Shown here piece by piece: positions 8,677 through 18,047 of a stretch of DNA of 55,098 bases. The notes beneath the pieces are model-generated. The model was given only the letters and a program-made list of their open reading frames with translations, was not told where the DNA came from and searched no databases. Source of the stretch: Haliea sp. E1-2-M8 (GTDB taxonomy: Bacteria; Pseudomonadota; Gammaproteobacteria; Pseudomonadales; Halieaceae); the NCBI RefSeq assembly GCF_030649675.1, contig NZ_JAUTDR010000012.1, positions 84,943 through 140,040 on the forward strand, given 5' to 3'. The position numbers were made by a program, and so were the translations under genes. Position 1 is the first letter of the stretch. Every line of letters begins with the position of its first letter.

Positions 8677-10986
8677 CTACTGTTCCCAGTAGCGTGGGAA
8701 GCGGCTGCGCTGGGCCATCAGTTGCGGTGCCCGCCCCGGCCGCAGGGTCCACTCCAACGCCCCCTCCAGCGCGGTGCTGTAGGTGGCGATGCCCTGCTGT
8801 GCATGGCGTTGCCTGACCGCTGTCGCGGGATGCCCGTAGTGGTTGGCGCGGCCGTGGGTGTACAGCACCATTGCCGGATCCACCTGTTTCAGCCAGGCAC
8901 TGGAGGACGAGGTGTTGCTGCCGTGGTGTGGCGCCAGCGCCCAGTCGCTGGCCAGGCTCTCACGCCAGTAGCGCACCAGCTCCCGCTCGCGATCGGCGCC
9001 GATGTCACCGGGCAGCAGCAAGCGCTGGCCGTGTGCCTCCAGGCGCAGGACACAGGAACCGTTGTTGCTGGATACGGACTCTCCGGCTGCCGGTGCCAGA
9101 ACCTGGAAGCGGATGCCCCCGGGCCAGCGCCAGGCGAGCCCGGCGCGGCATGCGGTCACTCCCGGCGCTGCCGCCATATCCGCGCCCACCAGCAGCGCTC
9201 CGAGGGGCAGCCGTCTGCGCAGGGTGTCCAGGCCGGCGCTGTGATCGTGGTCGCCGTGGCTGACAACCAGGGTATCTAGGCGACTGATGCCGCGGCTGCG
9301 CAGCAGGGGCAGGATCACCGAGTCCGCCAGGTCGGGCCCGCCGGGCATGCCGCCGCCAGTGTCATACAGCAGGGCGTGACTGCGATCATAGACGAGTACT
9401 GCGGTGCCCTGCCCCACATCGAGTGCAATCACCTGCAGCGCATCGGCATGGGCTGTGCGATGACCGTGCAGCGGCAGCAGCAGGGGCAACAGCAGGGGCG
9501 GCAACAGCAGCAGTTTCAGCAAACCGCGCAGGGGCACCACCGCCAGCGCCAGGGCGACAAGGGCCAGGGCCACGGCCGGGAGTGTCGGGGTCAGCGTGGC
9601 ATAAAGCCACCCGGGGTGGTTCTGCGCCCAGGCCTGACCCAGGGGCAGCAATTGCTGCAGCGGCCAGGCGGCCAGCATCCAGATGCTGCCGGCAAGGCTG
9701 CTGCTGAAAGTGGCCAGTACGACGCCGAGCAAGGCCAATGGCACGACGGCCAGCGCCATCAACGGCACCAGGGCGGCGTTGGCCAGGGCCGCCACCTGGC
9801 TGGCACCCCCGAACCACCAGCCAGACAGCGGCAACATGGCCAGGCACATATAGCCGTGTGTGCCCAGCCAACGCCCGGCAGCGCCCGCCCGGGGCCGCCA
9901 CAGGGCAAGCCAGAGCAGGCAGGCGACGGAGCCGAAGGACAGCCAGAAGCCCGCCCCCAGCGCGGTCAGGGGATTCACTGCCAATAGCACCGCGGCCGCC
10001 AGCAGGAGGTTGTTCCAGGACAGCCCCGGCCGGCCGCAGAGGACCGCCAGCAGGAAGCAGAGCAGCATCAGCCAGGCCCTCGTGGTGGCGAGGCTGAAAC
10101 CGGCCAGGGCGGTATAGACAGTCGCCAGTAGCAGCGCGCACAGGGGGCCGCCGAGTGCGCTGCCGCGATGCACACCCGCCAGGGTCAGAACCCGGGCCAG
10201 CAGGCCCCCGAGCAAAAAACCGCAGGCGGCTACCATGCCCACGTGCAACCCGGAGATCACCAGCAGGTGGCTGATCCCGTACTGGCGAAACAGGGTCCAC
10301 AGCGCATGGTCCAGGCCGCTGCGATCGGCTACCACGACGGCCCGCAGGATAGCGCTGGGGGCGCCCTCCCCCAGCGCCGCCAGGATTTGCCCGCTCAGCC
10401 ATTGCCGGTAGCGCTGGTGCGATGCACTGGCCCCCGCCTCCGCCAAACGCAGGGCCGGAACTCGACTGCGCACACTGCCCACCGCATCAATGCCCGTCTG
10501 CGCGAACCAGGCCTGCATGTTGAAAGACCCGGGATTGGCGAGGCCCCAGGGCCGACGCAGCAGCACCGCAAACTGCCAGCGCTCCCCCGGCGCCAGCGCG
10601 GGCTCGCCGGGCGCACTCAACAGCAGCCTGCGCGGGCCGCGGCAGTGGGCAAGGGGCAGCGGGTCGCTCTCGAATTCAAAGCGCTGCCGGCGGCGCCCGT
10701 CCGGCAACAGGGTGAGCCGGGGCAGGCTGGCGACGGTGCCGGTCACCTGCATCGCTACCCGTTCGCAGACATCGGGCAGGCGCCGTTCGAGCAGGGTCTG
10801 ACCGTAACTCACCGCCAGCCCCGCCCCGATCACGCAGGCTGCCAGGGTGCGCCAGTGGCCGCGCAACCACAGCAGCATCAGCACACCCGCCAGGCAGAGC
10901 AGTGTGCCCACCCACAGTGGCGGCAGAAACGGGGCCTGGCCGACCGCTATCACGCTGGCAACGAAACCGCCGAGCGCGGGTCTCAT
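8677..10986 (-). CDS. comEC: DNA internalization-related competence protein ComEC/Rec2
   Basis: ComEC forms the inner-membrane channel for single-stranded DNA uptake during transformation. The ATG at 10984-10986, with AGGA 7 bases upstream, gives 769 residues. An N-terminal DUF4131-type region holds membrane helices and an OB-like domain. The central Competence domain has many helices and the motif LLVISGLHVG. The C-terminal metallo-beta-lactamase-like domain has the metal motif SHGDHDHSAG and a later HHGSNTSSS. The full three-domain protein suggests DNA uptake is possible, though no other competence gene is in the window. It diverges from the DUF2062 gene across 130 bases. Confidence 0.95.
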   Translation of the reverse strand: MRPALGGFVASVIAVGQAPFLPPLWVGTLLCLAGVLMLLWLRGHWRTLAACVIGAGLAVSYGQTLLERRLPDVCERVAMQVTGTVASLPRLTLLPDGRRRQRFEFESDPLPLAHCRGPRRLLLSAPGEPALAPGERWQFAVLLRRPWGLANPGSFNMQAWFAQTGIDAVGSVRSRVPALRLAEAGASASHQRYRQWLSGQILAALGEGAPSAILRAVVVADRSGLDHALWTLFRQYGISHLLVISGLHVGMVAACGFLLGGLLARVLTLAGVHRGSALGGPLCALLLATVYTALAGFSLATTRAWLMLLCFLLAVLCGRPGLSWNNLLLAAAVLLAVNPLTALGAGFWLSFGSVACLLWLALWRPRAGAAGRWLGTHGYMCLAMLPLSGWWFGGASQVAALANAALVPLMALAVVPLALLGVVLATFSSSLAGSIWMLAAWPLQQLLPLGQAWAQNHPGWLYATLTPTLPAVALALVALALAVVPLRGLLKLLLLPPLLLPLLLPLHGHRTAHADALQVIALDVGQGTAVLVYDRSHALLYDTGGGMPGGPDLADSVILPLLRSRGISRLDTLVVSHGDHDHSAGLDTLRRRLPLGALLVGADMAAAPGVTACRAGLAWRWPGGIRFQVLAPAAGESVSSNNGSCVLRLEAHGQRLLLPGDIGADRERELVRYWRESLASDWALAPHHGSNTSSSSAWLKQVDPAMVLYTHGRANHYGHPATAVRQRHAQQGIATYSTALEGALEWTLRPGRAPQLMAQRSRFPRYWEQ

Positions 10987-11116
10987 GGATAGTCCTGCGC
11001 TGTCTTTGTCGGCATAATGGCACCCTGCGGCCGATCGCCAGGCGCCCGGCCCGACGTCCGCTACAGTCAAGCACAGTGCAGAAATCCTTTACACGTCCAT
11101 TCCGACCAGAGTTTTC

Positions 11117-11695
11117 ATGCCCAGAAAAACCCTGAAACAATGGCTGCCGACGCCGACCAGGATCCGCAAGATCGAAGCCCTGCACGTTCTGGGCGACTGG
11201 ATCTATCAGACCAATCTATGGCATATCAATCGCTATTCGGCGTCGATGGCATTCTTTGTCGGCATTTTTGTCGCCTTCCTGCCGATTCCCGGGCAAATGT
11301 TGGCGGCGGCCATCCTCGCGGTGCTGCTGCGCTGCAACCTGCCCCTGTCCGTGGCCCTGGTGTGGATTACCAACCCGGTGACCATGCCGGCGATTTTCTA
11401 CCTGTCCTACCGGGTTGGCGCCCTGCTGATCGACGTGCCGGTGCAGGTGGCGGAGTTCGAGATGACCGTAGCCTGGATCAGCGCCCGCATCGGCATGCTG
11501 TGGCAACCGCTACTGCTGGGCAGCCTGCTCTGCGGCTTGCTGTTCGGTTCGCTGGGCTACACCGCGGTGAACCTGTTCTGGCGCTGGCACGTGTCCCGGC
11601 AGTGGCGGCGGCGTAAACAGCACCGCGCCCGGCACGGCCTGTTGCGCCGCCGAGTGCAGCAAACGGACGCTACACCCGCTCCTGGTGAAGAATAA
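11117..11695 (+). CDS. DUF2062 domain-containing membrane protein
   Basis: A 192-residue protein with a DUF2062 domain. Helices sit around residues 44-65 (AFFVGIFVAFLPIPGQMLAA), 70-100 (with the typical WITNPVTMPAIFY motif) and 130-155. The C-terminal tail is rich in arginine (RQWRRRKQHRARHGLLRRR). The function is unknown. The gene lies next to comEC in Pseudomonas too, as I recall. Its 3' end overlaps the lolE 3' end tail-to-tail by 26 bases. Confidence 0.9.
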   Translation: MPRKTLKQWLPTPTRIRKIEALHVLGDWIYQTNLWHINRYSASMAFFVGIFVAFLPIPGQMLAAAILAVLLRCNLPLSVALVWITNPVTMPAIFYLSYRVGALLIDVPVQVAEFEMTVAWISARIGMLWQPLLLGSLLCGLLFGSLGYTAVNLFWRWHVSRQWRRRKQHRARHGLLRRRVQQTDATPAPGEE

Positions 11696-12905
11696 GGGCC
11701 GGCGCGAGGCGCGCTGCGCGCCGCGCAGGATAGAGCGCCGCGAGCACGCACATGGCGAAGGCGACGGCGCTGACCAGAGCAATATCCGCAAGCAGGATAT
11801 CCACCGGCAGGAAGGACACCGGGTAGACATCGGTGCTGAGGAAATGCAGCCCCAGCAGCTGTTCCAGGCCCGCCACCAGGGGCGGAATGCCGAGGCTCAG
11901 CAGCACGCCGCAGAGGGCACCCAGTACCACTCCCACCACGCCGATCATGGCGCCCTGCAAAATGAAGATCCAGGTGATATCGCCACCCGATGCCCCCAGC
12001 GTGCGCAGGATTGCGATATCCCCCTGCTTGTCGAAGACCACCAGCACCAGCGATGACACCACATTGAAGGCGGCGACCGCGATGATCGAGAACAGCAGGA
12101 TGCTGACCAGATCGCGTGAGAGCTGGATCGCGGCGTACAGATTGCCGTGGGTCAGCATCCAGTTAGTGGTGTAGTAACCCGTGGGCAGCTCGCCCAGCAG
12201 CTCCCAGCCGAGGCGGTTGACCTCGAACAGGTCCCGGGTCTGCAACTGCAGGCCACTGACGCCGCCATCCAGCCCCGCCAGTTCCGCCGCCCGCGCCAGG
12301 TGTACTACCGCCGCCGACTCATCCAGCTCGGTGCCGGTGGCCAGCACACCGGCCAGGGTGACGCTGGCAAAGCGGGTGGCCGCCGGGCCGCCGCCACCGA
12401 CCTTTGGCACAATCAGGGTGAGGGTGTCGCCGACCCGGGCCCCCAGCCGCTCCGCCAGCCCGCTGCCCAGTAGCAGTCCGTCTTCCCCGGCGGCAAACTG
12501 CGCCTGTAGGGGCGCCGGCAGCGCGGCCAGCAGGCCCTGTCCGGCGCCCGGCTCCAGGCCCATGCCGATAGCGGTCTCGATCGCGCTGCCGCGCAGGAAC
12601 AGGGCGTCAAACTCGACAAACGGCACCGCCGAGACAATCTCCGGATGCAACTGCAGATTCGCCGAGAGTGTTGCCCAGTCCTGTAACGGCTGCTGACCGT
12701 AGACGGTAATATGGGGCACCAGCGCCAGGATCCGCTCGCGCATTTCCTTGTCGAAGCCGTTCATCACCGAGAGCACTGCAATCAGCAGGCCGATCGCCAA
12801 CACCAGCCCAAGGGTAGAGAGTGAGGACAGAAAGGTGGACAGGTAGCCGCGGCCGAAGGCAAAGCTGTAGCGCAGCGCTATTCGCAGCAGCTCAAGCCGG
12901 CTCAC
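11670..12905 (-). CDS. lolE: lipoprotein-releasing ABC transporter permease (LolE-like)
   Basis: One of two permeases of the LolCDE machine, which extracts outer-membrane lipoproteins from the inner membrane and hands them to LolA. The GTG at 12903-12905 gives 411 residues beginning VSRLELLRIALRYSFAFGRG. It has the typical layout: one N-terminal helix (about 25-48), a large periplasmic MacB-like domain, then three C-terminal helices of the FtsX domain (about 270-400). It overlaps the end of lolD by 14 bases. LolE is assigned because it is the second permease, downstream of lolD; LolC and LolE are paralogues and cannot be told apart with certainty by eye. Confidence 0.92.
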   Translation of the reverse strand: MSRLELLRIALRYSFAFGRGYLSTFLSSLSTLGLVLAIGLLIAVLSVMNGFDKEMRERILALVPHITVYGQQPLQDWATLSANLQLHPEIVSAVPFVEFDALFLRGSAIETAIGMGLEPGAGQGLLAALPAPLQAQFAAGEDGLLLGSGLAERLGARVGDTLTLIVPKVGGGGPAATRFASVTLAGVLATGTELDESAAVVHLARAAELAGLDGGVSGLQLQTRDLFEVNRLGWELLGELPTGYYTTNWMLTHGNLYAAIQLSRDLVSILLFSIIAVAAFNVVSSLVLVVFDKQGDIAILRTLGASGGDITWIFILQGAMIGVVGVVLGALCGVLLSLGIPPLVAGLEQLLGLHFLSTDVYPVSFLPVDILLADIALVSAVAFAMCVLAALYPARRAARLAPALILHQERV

Positions 12906-13587
12906 GGGCGCGCTCCACCAGGGTGCCCTGCAACAGTTCCAGGGTGCGGTCCATGCGCCCGGCGATGACCGGGTCGTGGGTGACCACCACAAAAGCGGTG
13001 CTGCCGGCGCTGAGGGAGTCGATCAGGGCCAGCACCTGCGCCGCCGACTCCGGGTCCAGATTGCCGGTGGGCTCGTCCATCAGCACGCAGTCCGGGGCGG
13101 TCACCAGGGCCCTGGCGATGGCGACCCGCTGGCGCTCGCCGCCGGACAGCTCACCGGGGCGATGCTGCAGGCGGTGGCCCATGCCGACGCCGGCGAGCAT
13201 GGCCTCCGCTTGCTGCCAGGCCTCGCGCCGGCGGGCGCCGCCGATCAGCAGGGGCATGGCCACGTTTTCCCGGGCATCGAACTCGGGCAACAGGTGATGG
13301 AACTGGTAGACAAAGCCCAGGTGGCGGTTGCGCCAGCGACACAGGGCACTTTCGCCCAGGTCGGCGAGATCCTGCCCGCGCATCAGCACCCGCCCGGAGC
13401 TGGGCTCGTCGAGGCCGCCGAGCAGGTTGAGCAAGGTGGACTTGCCGGAGCCGGAAGCGCCGACGATGGCCACCTTTTCCCCTGCCTGCAGGACCAGTTG
13501 CAAGCCGTCCAGCACCTGGACTTCGCGATTGCCGTCGCGGTACACCCGGCCCAGGCTGTCGGCGCGGAGCACGGCGGAATCATTCAT
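12892..13587 (-). CDS. lolD: lipoprotein-releasing system ATP-binding protein
   Basis: The cytosolic ATPase of LolCDE, 231 residues. It has Walker A GASGSGKST (about residues 43-51), Q-loop FVYQFHHLLPEF, the signature LSGGERQR and Walker B CVLMDEPTGNLDPES. QFHHLLPEF is the Lol-specific motif that contacts the permeases. The ATG overlaps the lolC stop by 8 bases, and the gene sits between the two permease genes. Confidence 0.97.
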   Translation of the reverse strand: MNDSAVLRADSLGRVYRDGNREVQVLDGLQLVLQAGEKVAIVGASGSGKSTLLNLLGGLDEPSSGRVLMRGQDLADLGESALCRWRNRHLGFVYQFHHLLPEFDARENVAMPLLIGGARRREAWQQAEAMLAGVGMGHRLQHRPGELSGGERQRVAIARALVTAPDCVLMDEPTGNLDPESAAQVLALIDSLSAGSTAFVVVTHDPVIAGRMDRTLELLQGTLVERAREPA

Positions 13588-14797
13588 AACGCAAGACCTC
13601 AGCGGGAGCGATACGGGCGGCGCGCCAGGCCGGATACAGGGTCGCGGCGAGGCTCAGCACCAGGGCGGCGGCGATCACCCAGAGAACATCCTGCCACAGC
13701 AGCTCTGCCGGCAGTTCGCTGATGAAGTACACCGCGGGGTCGAACAGCTTCACCCCCAGCCAGCTCTCCAGGCGGGCGGTCACCGCGGCGATATTGCTCG
13801 CCAGCAACACGCCCAGCAGGGTCCCGCTGCCGATACCGGCGGCGGCCAGGCCCAGCCCGTGGGCGACAAAGATGCCCATGATGCCGCCGGCGCGGGCGCC
13901 CATGGTCCGCAGCACGGCGATATCGCCGCGCTTTTCCGCCACTGACATGACCAGGGAGGAGACTATGTTGAAGGCGGCGACCGCGACCACGCTCAGCAGC
14001 AGCAGGCCGACCATGATCTTTTCCATTTTCACCGCCCGGAACAGGCTGCCCTGGGTCTGGCTCCAGTCGCGCACCACCAGCTCCGGTGGCAGGGCCGGCG
14101 CCAGCTCCGCCAACTGGCGCGGGGCAGTCATCAAGTCCGCGGTGCGCACCTGCAGACCATCGACGCCGCTGCCGGCAGCAAACAGGCGCTGGCCGGTCCG
14201 CAGCGACACGTAGGCCTGGTAACCGTCGGGCTGGGCGTTGATCTGGAACAGGCCGGCGACCCGCAGGCGCTTGCTGCGCGGAAAAGTGCCCAGGGGGGTG
14301 ACCGTGAGGCGGGGAATGGTGACCTCGACGCTGTCGCCCGGCCCCACCCCCAGCACCCGGGCCAGGCTGATCCCCAGCACCACGCTGAAGGGCTCGGCCT
14401 CCAGATCCGCCAGGCTGCCGTGGATCATGGCCGCCCCTACTCCGGATACGCCTGCCTCCAGCGCCGGATCGATCGCGGTGAGGACCGCCCCGCGCAGTTG
14501 CGCGGGGCCGGCAAGAATGACCTTGTCGCTGATGTATGGGGCCAGGGCGAGGATCTGGGGCCGGGCTTCAAGGGTGCTTGCCAGCGCCTGCCAGTCAGCC
14601 AGATGTCCGTTGTCCGCAGGCTCCACGTAGCCGTGGGGCACCAGCGAGAGGATGCGCCCGCGCAGTTCCCCGGCAAAACCGTTCATGATGGCGAGCACCG
14701 TAATCAGGCTGGCAACACCCAATACCATGCCCAGCATGGATACCAGGGCGATGACGCTGGCAAAGCGGTTGCGTTTGCGGCTGAAGCTATAGCGCAA
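13580..14797 (-). CDS. lolC: lipoprotein-releasing ABC transporter permease (LolC-like)
   Basis: The first permease of LolCDE. The layout matches LolE: N-terminal helix after the RKRNRF motif, a periplasmic domain, and three C-terminal helices with a conserved end (LYPAWRAARIAPAEVLRYE). The coordinates use the TTG at 14795-14797, the first common start codon. Homologues, however, begin about ten residues earlier with a membrane-entering segment ending in GLRY. Those residues (LNARYVLFVGLRY) are encoded just upstream without any ATG, GTG or TTG. A CTG at 14825-14827 would restore the family N-terminus. No clear ribosome site precedes either start. Confidence 0.93.
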   Translation of the reverse strand: MRYSFSRKRNRFASVIALVSMLGMVLGVASLITVLAIMNGFAGELRGRILSLVPHGYVEPADNGHLADWQALASTLEARPQILALAPYISDKVILAGPAQLRGAVLTAIDPALEAGVSGVGAAMIHGSLADLEAEPFSVVLGISLARVLGVGPGDSVEVTIPRLTVTPLGTFPRSKRLRVAGLFQINAQPDGYQAYVSLRTGQRLFAAGSGVDGLQVRTADLMTAPRQLAELAPALPPELVVRDWSQTQGSLFRAVKMEKIMVGLLLLSVVAVAAFNIVSSLVMSVAEKRGDIAVLRTMGARAGGIMGIFVAHGLGLAAAGIGSGTLLGVLLASNIAAVTARLESWLGVKLFDPAVYFISELPAELLWQDVLWVIAAALVLSLAATLYPAWRAARIAPAEVLRYE

Positions 14798-14863
14798 GCC
14801 GACAAACAGTACATAGCGCGCGTTCAGGGGATGATTGCCAGGCGAAACCTGCCGCGCCGGATA

Positions 14864-15097
14864 CTAGCGGTCGGCGGAGTAGAACTGGTCGGTGTCGGCA
14901 GGGACACGCTTGCCGTCGCGGTTTTCTTCCTCGCAAAGCGTCGGGTTACCACCGCAGATGTCACAGGCGGTGTCGAAACCCAGGGCACCCATGCCGCCAC
15001 AGGAGCCCTTGATCGGGCCGCGACCCAGCATGACCCCAACGGCCATGATGGCCATGAAGATGCCGATGAATACGGCGGTGAGAATGAATGTGGTCAT
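14864..15097 (-). CDS. nqrM: Na+-NQR maturation protein NqrM
   Basis: A 77-residue, single-helix, cysteine-rich protein of the former DUF539 family, required to assemble the iron centre of Na+-NQR. It has one N-terminal membrane helix (about 3-24), then GRGPIKGSCGG. The four conserved cysteines are C33, C45, C48 and C55. AAGGA lies 8 bases before the ATG. It follows apbE and ends the nqr cluster, as in Vibrio and Pseudomonas. Confidence 0.94.
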   Translation of the reverse strand: MTTFILTAVFIGIFMAIMAVGVMLGRGPIKGSCGGMGALGFDTACDICGGNPTLCEEENRDGKRVPADTDQFYSADR

Positions 15098-15127
15098 AGC
15101 TGTTTTCCTTGCGGCGGCAAACGGCCG

Positions 15128-16201
15128 CTAGTGAGTCTGGTTCGACGCTTCCAGCCAGGGCTCGAAGGCGCTTGAATATACGGGCACGATACGCTCACCG
15201 TCGCGACGCAGCAAATATACCGCCAGCCCCTGGGCCTCGGCCAGCGCCAGGGCTTCTTCGGCACCGAGCACGGTCAGTGCCGTGGCCCAGGCGTCGGCGC
15301 GCATGCAGTCGGCCGCGATTACCGTGACCGACACCAGGTCGTGCTGCACCGGCCGGCCGGTGCGCGGGTCGATGCTGTGCGAGTAGCGGCGGCCGTCGAC
15401 CTCGAAATAGTTGCGGTAGTCGCCGGAGGTGGCCACCGCCGCATCGGTCAGGGCGATGCCCAGGGCTACCGAGCGCGCACCGGGTTGCGGGCGCTCAATC
15501 GCCACCCGCCAGGCATCGCCCCTCGGGCTCAGGCCGGCCACGCGCATCTCGCCACCTACTTCGACCAGAAAATCGGCAATTTGTTGCGCCGCCAGTGCTT
15601 CCGCCAGAACATCCACCGCGTAGCCCTTGGCAATGGATGAGAGATCCAGCTCCACCTCCCGCAGGCGCCGCAGGCGGCCCCGGGCAGCGTCCAGTTCAAG
15701 AAACTGCTGCCCGACCTGCTCCCGGCGCTCGCGGATGGCGGCGGCGCTGGGCAGGTCCATGCGCGGCCGCGCCGGGCCGAAACCCCACAGTTCCACCAGC
15801 GGGCCGACGGTGACGTCGTAGGCACCCCCGGACAGATCACCAAGCGCCAGCGCCGCCGCCACGACCTCGGCAAAAGGCGCGGACACGGGGACCCAATCAC
15901 CCGGCGCGGAACGGTTGAAGCGGCTGATTTCGGAATCCGGCTGCCAGGTCGACATGCTGTCGTTGACCGCAACCAGCAGGTCTTCCAGCTCGGCCTGCAC
16001 TTCGGCGGGTTCGAGCCCGCCCGCCACCGGCAGGTAGGTCACATGCCAGGTGGTGCCCATCGTTGCCCCGGACAGCTCCACCGGCAGGGGCTGGCGCTGG
16101 CAGCCCCCCAGCAGCAATCCGGCCAGCGCCAGTACCGCGAGGGCCGCCCTACAAAAAAGCCACCCCGAAGAGTGGCTTTGGCTGGGGGACAGGGCCGCCA
16201 T
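15128..16201 (-). CDS. apbE: FAD:protein FMN transferase (ApbE lipoprotein)
   Basis: ApbE attaches FMN through a phosphoester bond to threonines of NqrB and NqrC. The 357-residue protein has an N-terminal hydrophobic segment ending in a lipobox (LLLGGC, Cys34), so it should be a periplasm-facing lipoprotein. ApbE-family blocks include GATMGTTWHV, NDSMSTWQPDSEISRFN, SSIAKGYAVD, GGEMRVAG and HSIDPRTGRP. The ATG overlaps the nqrF TGA by one base (TGATG), implying re-initiation. No other usable start exists before the lipobox. The first 16 codons contain a strong intrinsic terminator (see the separate entry), so expression may be attenuated relative to nqrF. Confidence 0.95.
   Translation of the reverse strand: MAALSPSQSHSSGWLFCRAALAVLALAGLLLGGCQRQPLPVELSGATMGTTWHVTYLPVAGGLEPAEVQAELEDLLVAVNDSMSTWQPDSEISRFNRSAPGDWVPVSAPFAEVVAAALALGDLSGGAYDVTVGPLVELWGFGPARPRMDLPSAAAIRERREQVGQQFLELDAARGRLRRLREVELDLSSIAKGYAVDVLAEALAAQQIADFLVEVGGEMRVAGLSPRGDAWRVAIERPQPGARSVALGIALTDAAVATSGDYRNYFEVDGRRYSHSIDPRTGRPVQHDLVSVTVIAADCMRADAWATALTVLGAEEALALAEAQGLAVYLLRRDGERIVPVYSSAFEPWLEASNQTH
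16153..16179 (-). terminator. intrinsic terminator inside the apbE 5' coding region
   Basis: On the minus strand a 10-base-pair stem (arms 16170-16179 and 16156-16165, one G-U pair) closes a UUCG tetraloop. It runs directly into six T residues (16153-16158). This is a textbook Rho-independent terminator 22-48 bases after the nqrF stop, yet it lies within codons 8-16 of apbE. Translation of apbE would have to pass through it. Confidence 0.8.
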
Positions 16202-17424
16202 CAGCCGCCGAAGTCGTCCAGCAGGATGTTTTCCGGCTCCACGCCCAGATCGGTGAGCATGCGGATCACCGCGGCGTTCATCATTGGCGGGCCGCACATG
16301 TAGTACTCGCAGTCCTCCGGTGCCGGGTGGTCCTTCAGGTACTGCTCGAACAACACGGTATGGATAAAGCCGGTCAAGCCGTCCCAGTTGTCTTCGGGCT
16401 GGGGGTCCGACAGGGCCACGTGCCACTCGAAGTTGTCGTTCTCCGCCGCGAGGCTGTCGTAGTCCTCAACGTAGAACATTTCCTTCAGCGAACGCGCGCC
16501 GTACCAGAACGTGATCTTGCGCTTGCTGTTGAGGCGCTTGAGCTGGTCAAAGAGATGCGAACGCATCGGCGCCATGCCGGCACCGCCGCCGATAAAGATC
16601 ATCTCCGCATCGGTGTCCTTGGCGAAGAATTCGCCGAAGGGACCGTATACCTTGACCTTGTCACCGGGCTTCAAATTGAACACCCAGGAGGACATGATGC
16701 CGGGCGGAATCCCCTCGCTGCCCGGAGGCGGCGTGGCGATGCGGATATTGAACTTGACCACACCGCGCTCTTCCGGGTAGTTGGCCATGGAGTAGGCGCG
16801 AATGGTGGTCTCCTTGACCACCGACTCCAGCTTGAAGAAGCCGAAACGCTCCCAGTCGGCCCGGTATTCCTCGTCGATGTCGAAGTCCTTGAACTTGACA
16901 TGGTGTGGCGGGCACTCCAGCTGTACATAGCCACCGGCGCGGAAGTCCACGTTCTCGCCTTCCGGCAGGCGCAGGGTCAGCTCCTTGATGAAGGTGGCGA
17001 CGTTGGGGTTGCTGTCAACCGTGCACTCCCACTGCTTGACCCCGAACACTTCTTCCGGGACTTCGATCTTCATGTCCTGCTTGACCGCGGCCTGGCAGCT
17101 CAGGCGCCAGCCCTCCTTGGCATCGCGGCGGGTAAAGTGATTCTCTTCGGTGGGCAGCATGGCGCCGCCGCCCTCGTTGATAATGCACTTGCACTGGGCA
17201 CAGGTGCCGCCGCCGCCGCAGGCGGAGGGCAGGAACAGGCCATTATCGGACAGGGTCTGCAGCAACTTGCCGCCGGCCGACACATGGAGGGTTTTTTCGC
17301 CGTTGATCTCGATCGACACCTCGCCGCTGCTGACCAGGCGCGAGCGCGCACTGAGGATAACGGCCACCAGGGCGAGCACGATCGCGGTGAACATGGTGAC
17401 GCCAAGTACAATGGTCAGATTCAT
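16201..17424 (-). CDS. nqrF: Na+-translocating NADH:quinone reductase subunit F
   Basis: The electron-input subunit of the sodium pump. It takes electrons from NADH through FAD to a 2Fe-2S cluster. The 407 residues comprise one N-terminal helix (about 4-25) and a ferredoxin domain with cluster cysteines C69, C75, C78 and C110. An FAD-binding barrel with RAYSMANYP and an NADH-binding domain ([21 protein letters not shown]) follow. Length and cysteine spacing match Vibrio NqrF. Confidence 0.98.
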   Translation of the reverse strand: MNLTIVLGVTMFTAIVLALVAVILSARSRLVSSGEVSIEINGEKTLHVSAGGKLLQTLSDNGLFLPSACGGGGTCAQCKCIINEGGGAMLPTEENHFTRRDAKEGWRLSCQAAVKQDMKIEVPEEVFGVKQWECTVDSNPNVATFIKELTLRLPEGENVDFRAGGYVQLECPPHHVKFKDFDIDEEYRADWERFGFFKLESVVKETTIRAYSMANYPEERGVVKFNIRIATPPPGSEGIPPGIMSSWVFNLKPGDKVKVYGPFGEFFAKDTDAEMIFIGGGAGMAPMRSHLFDQLKRLNSKRKITFWYGARSLKEMFYVEDYDSLAAENDNFEWHVALSDPQPEDNWDGLTGFIHTVLFEQYLKDHPAPEDCEYYMCGPPMMNAAVIRMLTDLGVEPENILLDDFGG

Positions 17425-17438
17425 AACAACAGTTCCGC

Positions 17439-18047
17439 CTAAAGGTTCATACCGCCGAAGGACATAAAGCCCAGCGACATCAGGCCCACAGTGATAAAGG
17501 TTATGCCCAGCCCCTGCAATCCGTCGGGCACATCACTGTACTTGAGTTTTTCACGAATACCCGCCAGGGCCACGATCGCCAGCGCCCAGCCGACACCTGC
17601 GCCGGAACCAAACACAACGCTTTCACCGAAGGTGTAGTCGCGTTCCACCATGAACAGGACGCCGCCGAGAATGGCGCAGTTTACCGTGATCAGGGGCAGG
17701 AACACCCCCAGCGCGTTGTAGAGAACCGGGACATACTTGTCGAGAAACATCTCCATAATCTGGACAATCGCTGCGATTACGCCGATGTAGGACAGCAGCC
17801 CGAGGAAGCTCAGGTCCACATCCGGCAACCCGGCCCAGGCCAGGGCGCCGTCCGCCAGCAGGTAGTTGTAGATCAGGTTGTTCACTGGCACGGTGATGGT
17901 CAGGACCACGATGACCGCGATGCCGAGGCCGATTGCCGCCTCCACTTTCTTGGAGATCGCCAGGAAGGTACACATGCCCAGGAAGAAGGCCAGCGCCATG
18001 TTCTCGATAAACACCGCGCGAATGAAAAGGCTCAGGTACTGTTCCAT
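17439..18047 (-). CDS. nqrE: Na+-translocating NADH:quinone reductase subunit E
   Basis: An integral membrane subunit of about 202 residues with six helices. It carries the paired cysteine-containing half-helices ([10 protein letters not shown] and NCAILGG) that, with NqrD, hold the membrane iron centre. The ATG at 18045-18047 overlaps the nqrD TGA and has GGAGG seven bases upstream, so I prefer it to the GTG one codon earlier. Confidence 0.97.
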   Translation of the reverse strand: MEQYLSLFIRAVFIENMALAFFLGMCTFLAISKKVEAAIGLGIAVIVVLTITVPVNNLIYNYLLADGALAWAGLPDVDLSFLGLLSYIGVIAAIVQIMEMFLDKYVPVLYNALGVFLPLITVNCAILGGVLFMVERDYTFGESVVFGSGAGVGWALAIVALAGIREKLKYSDVPDGLQGLGITFITVGLMSLGFMSFGGMNL

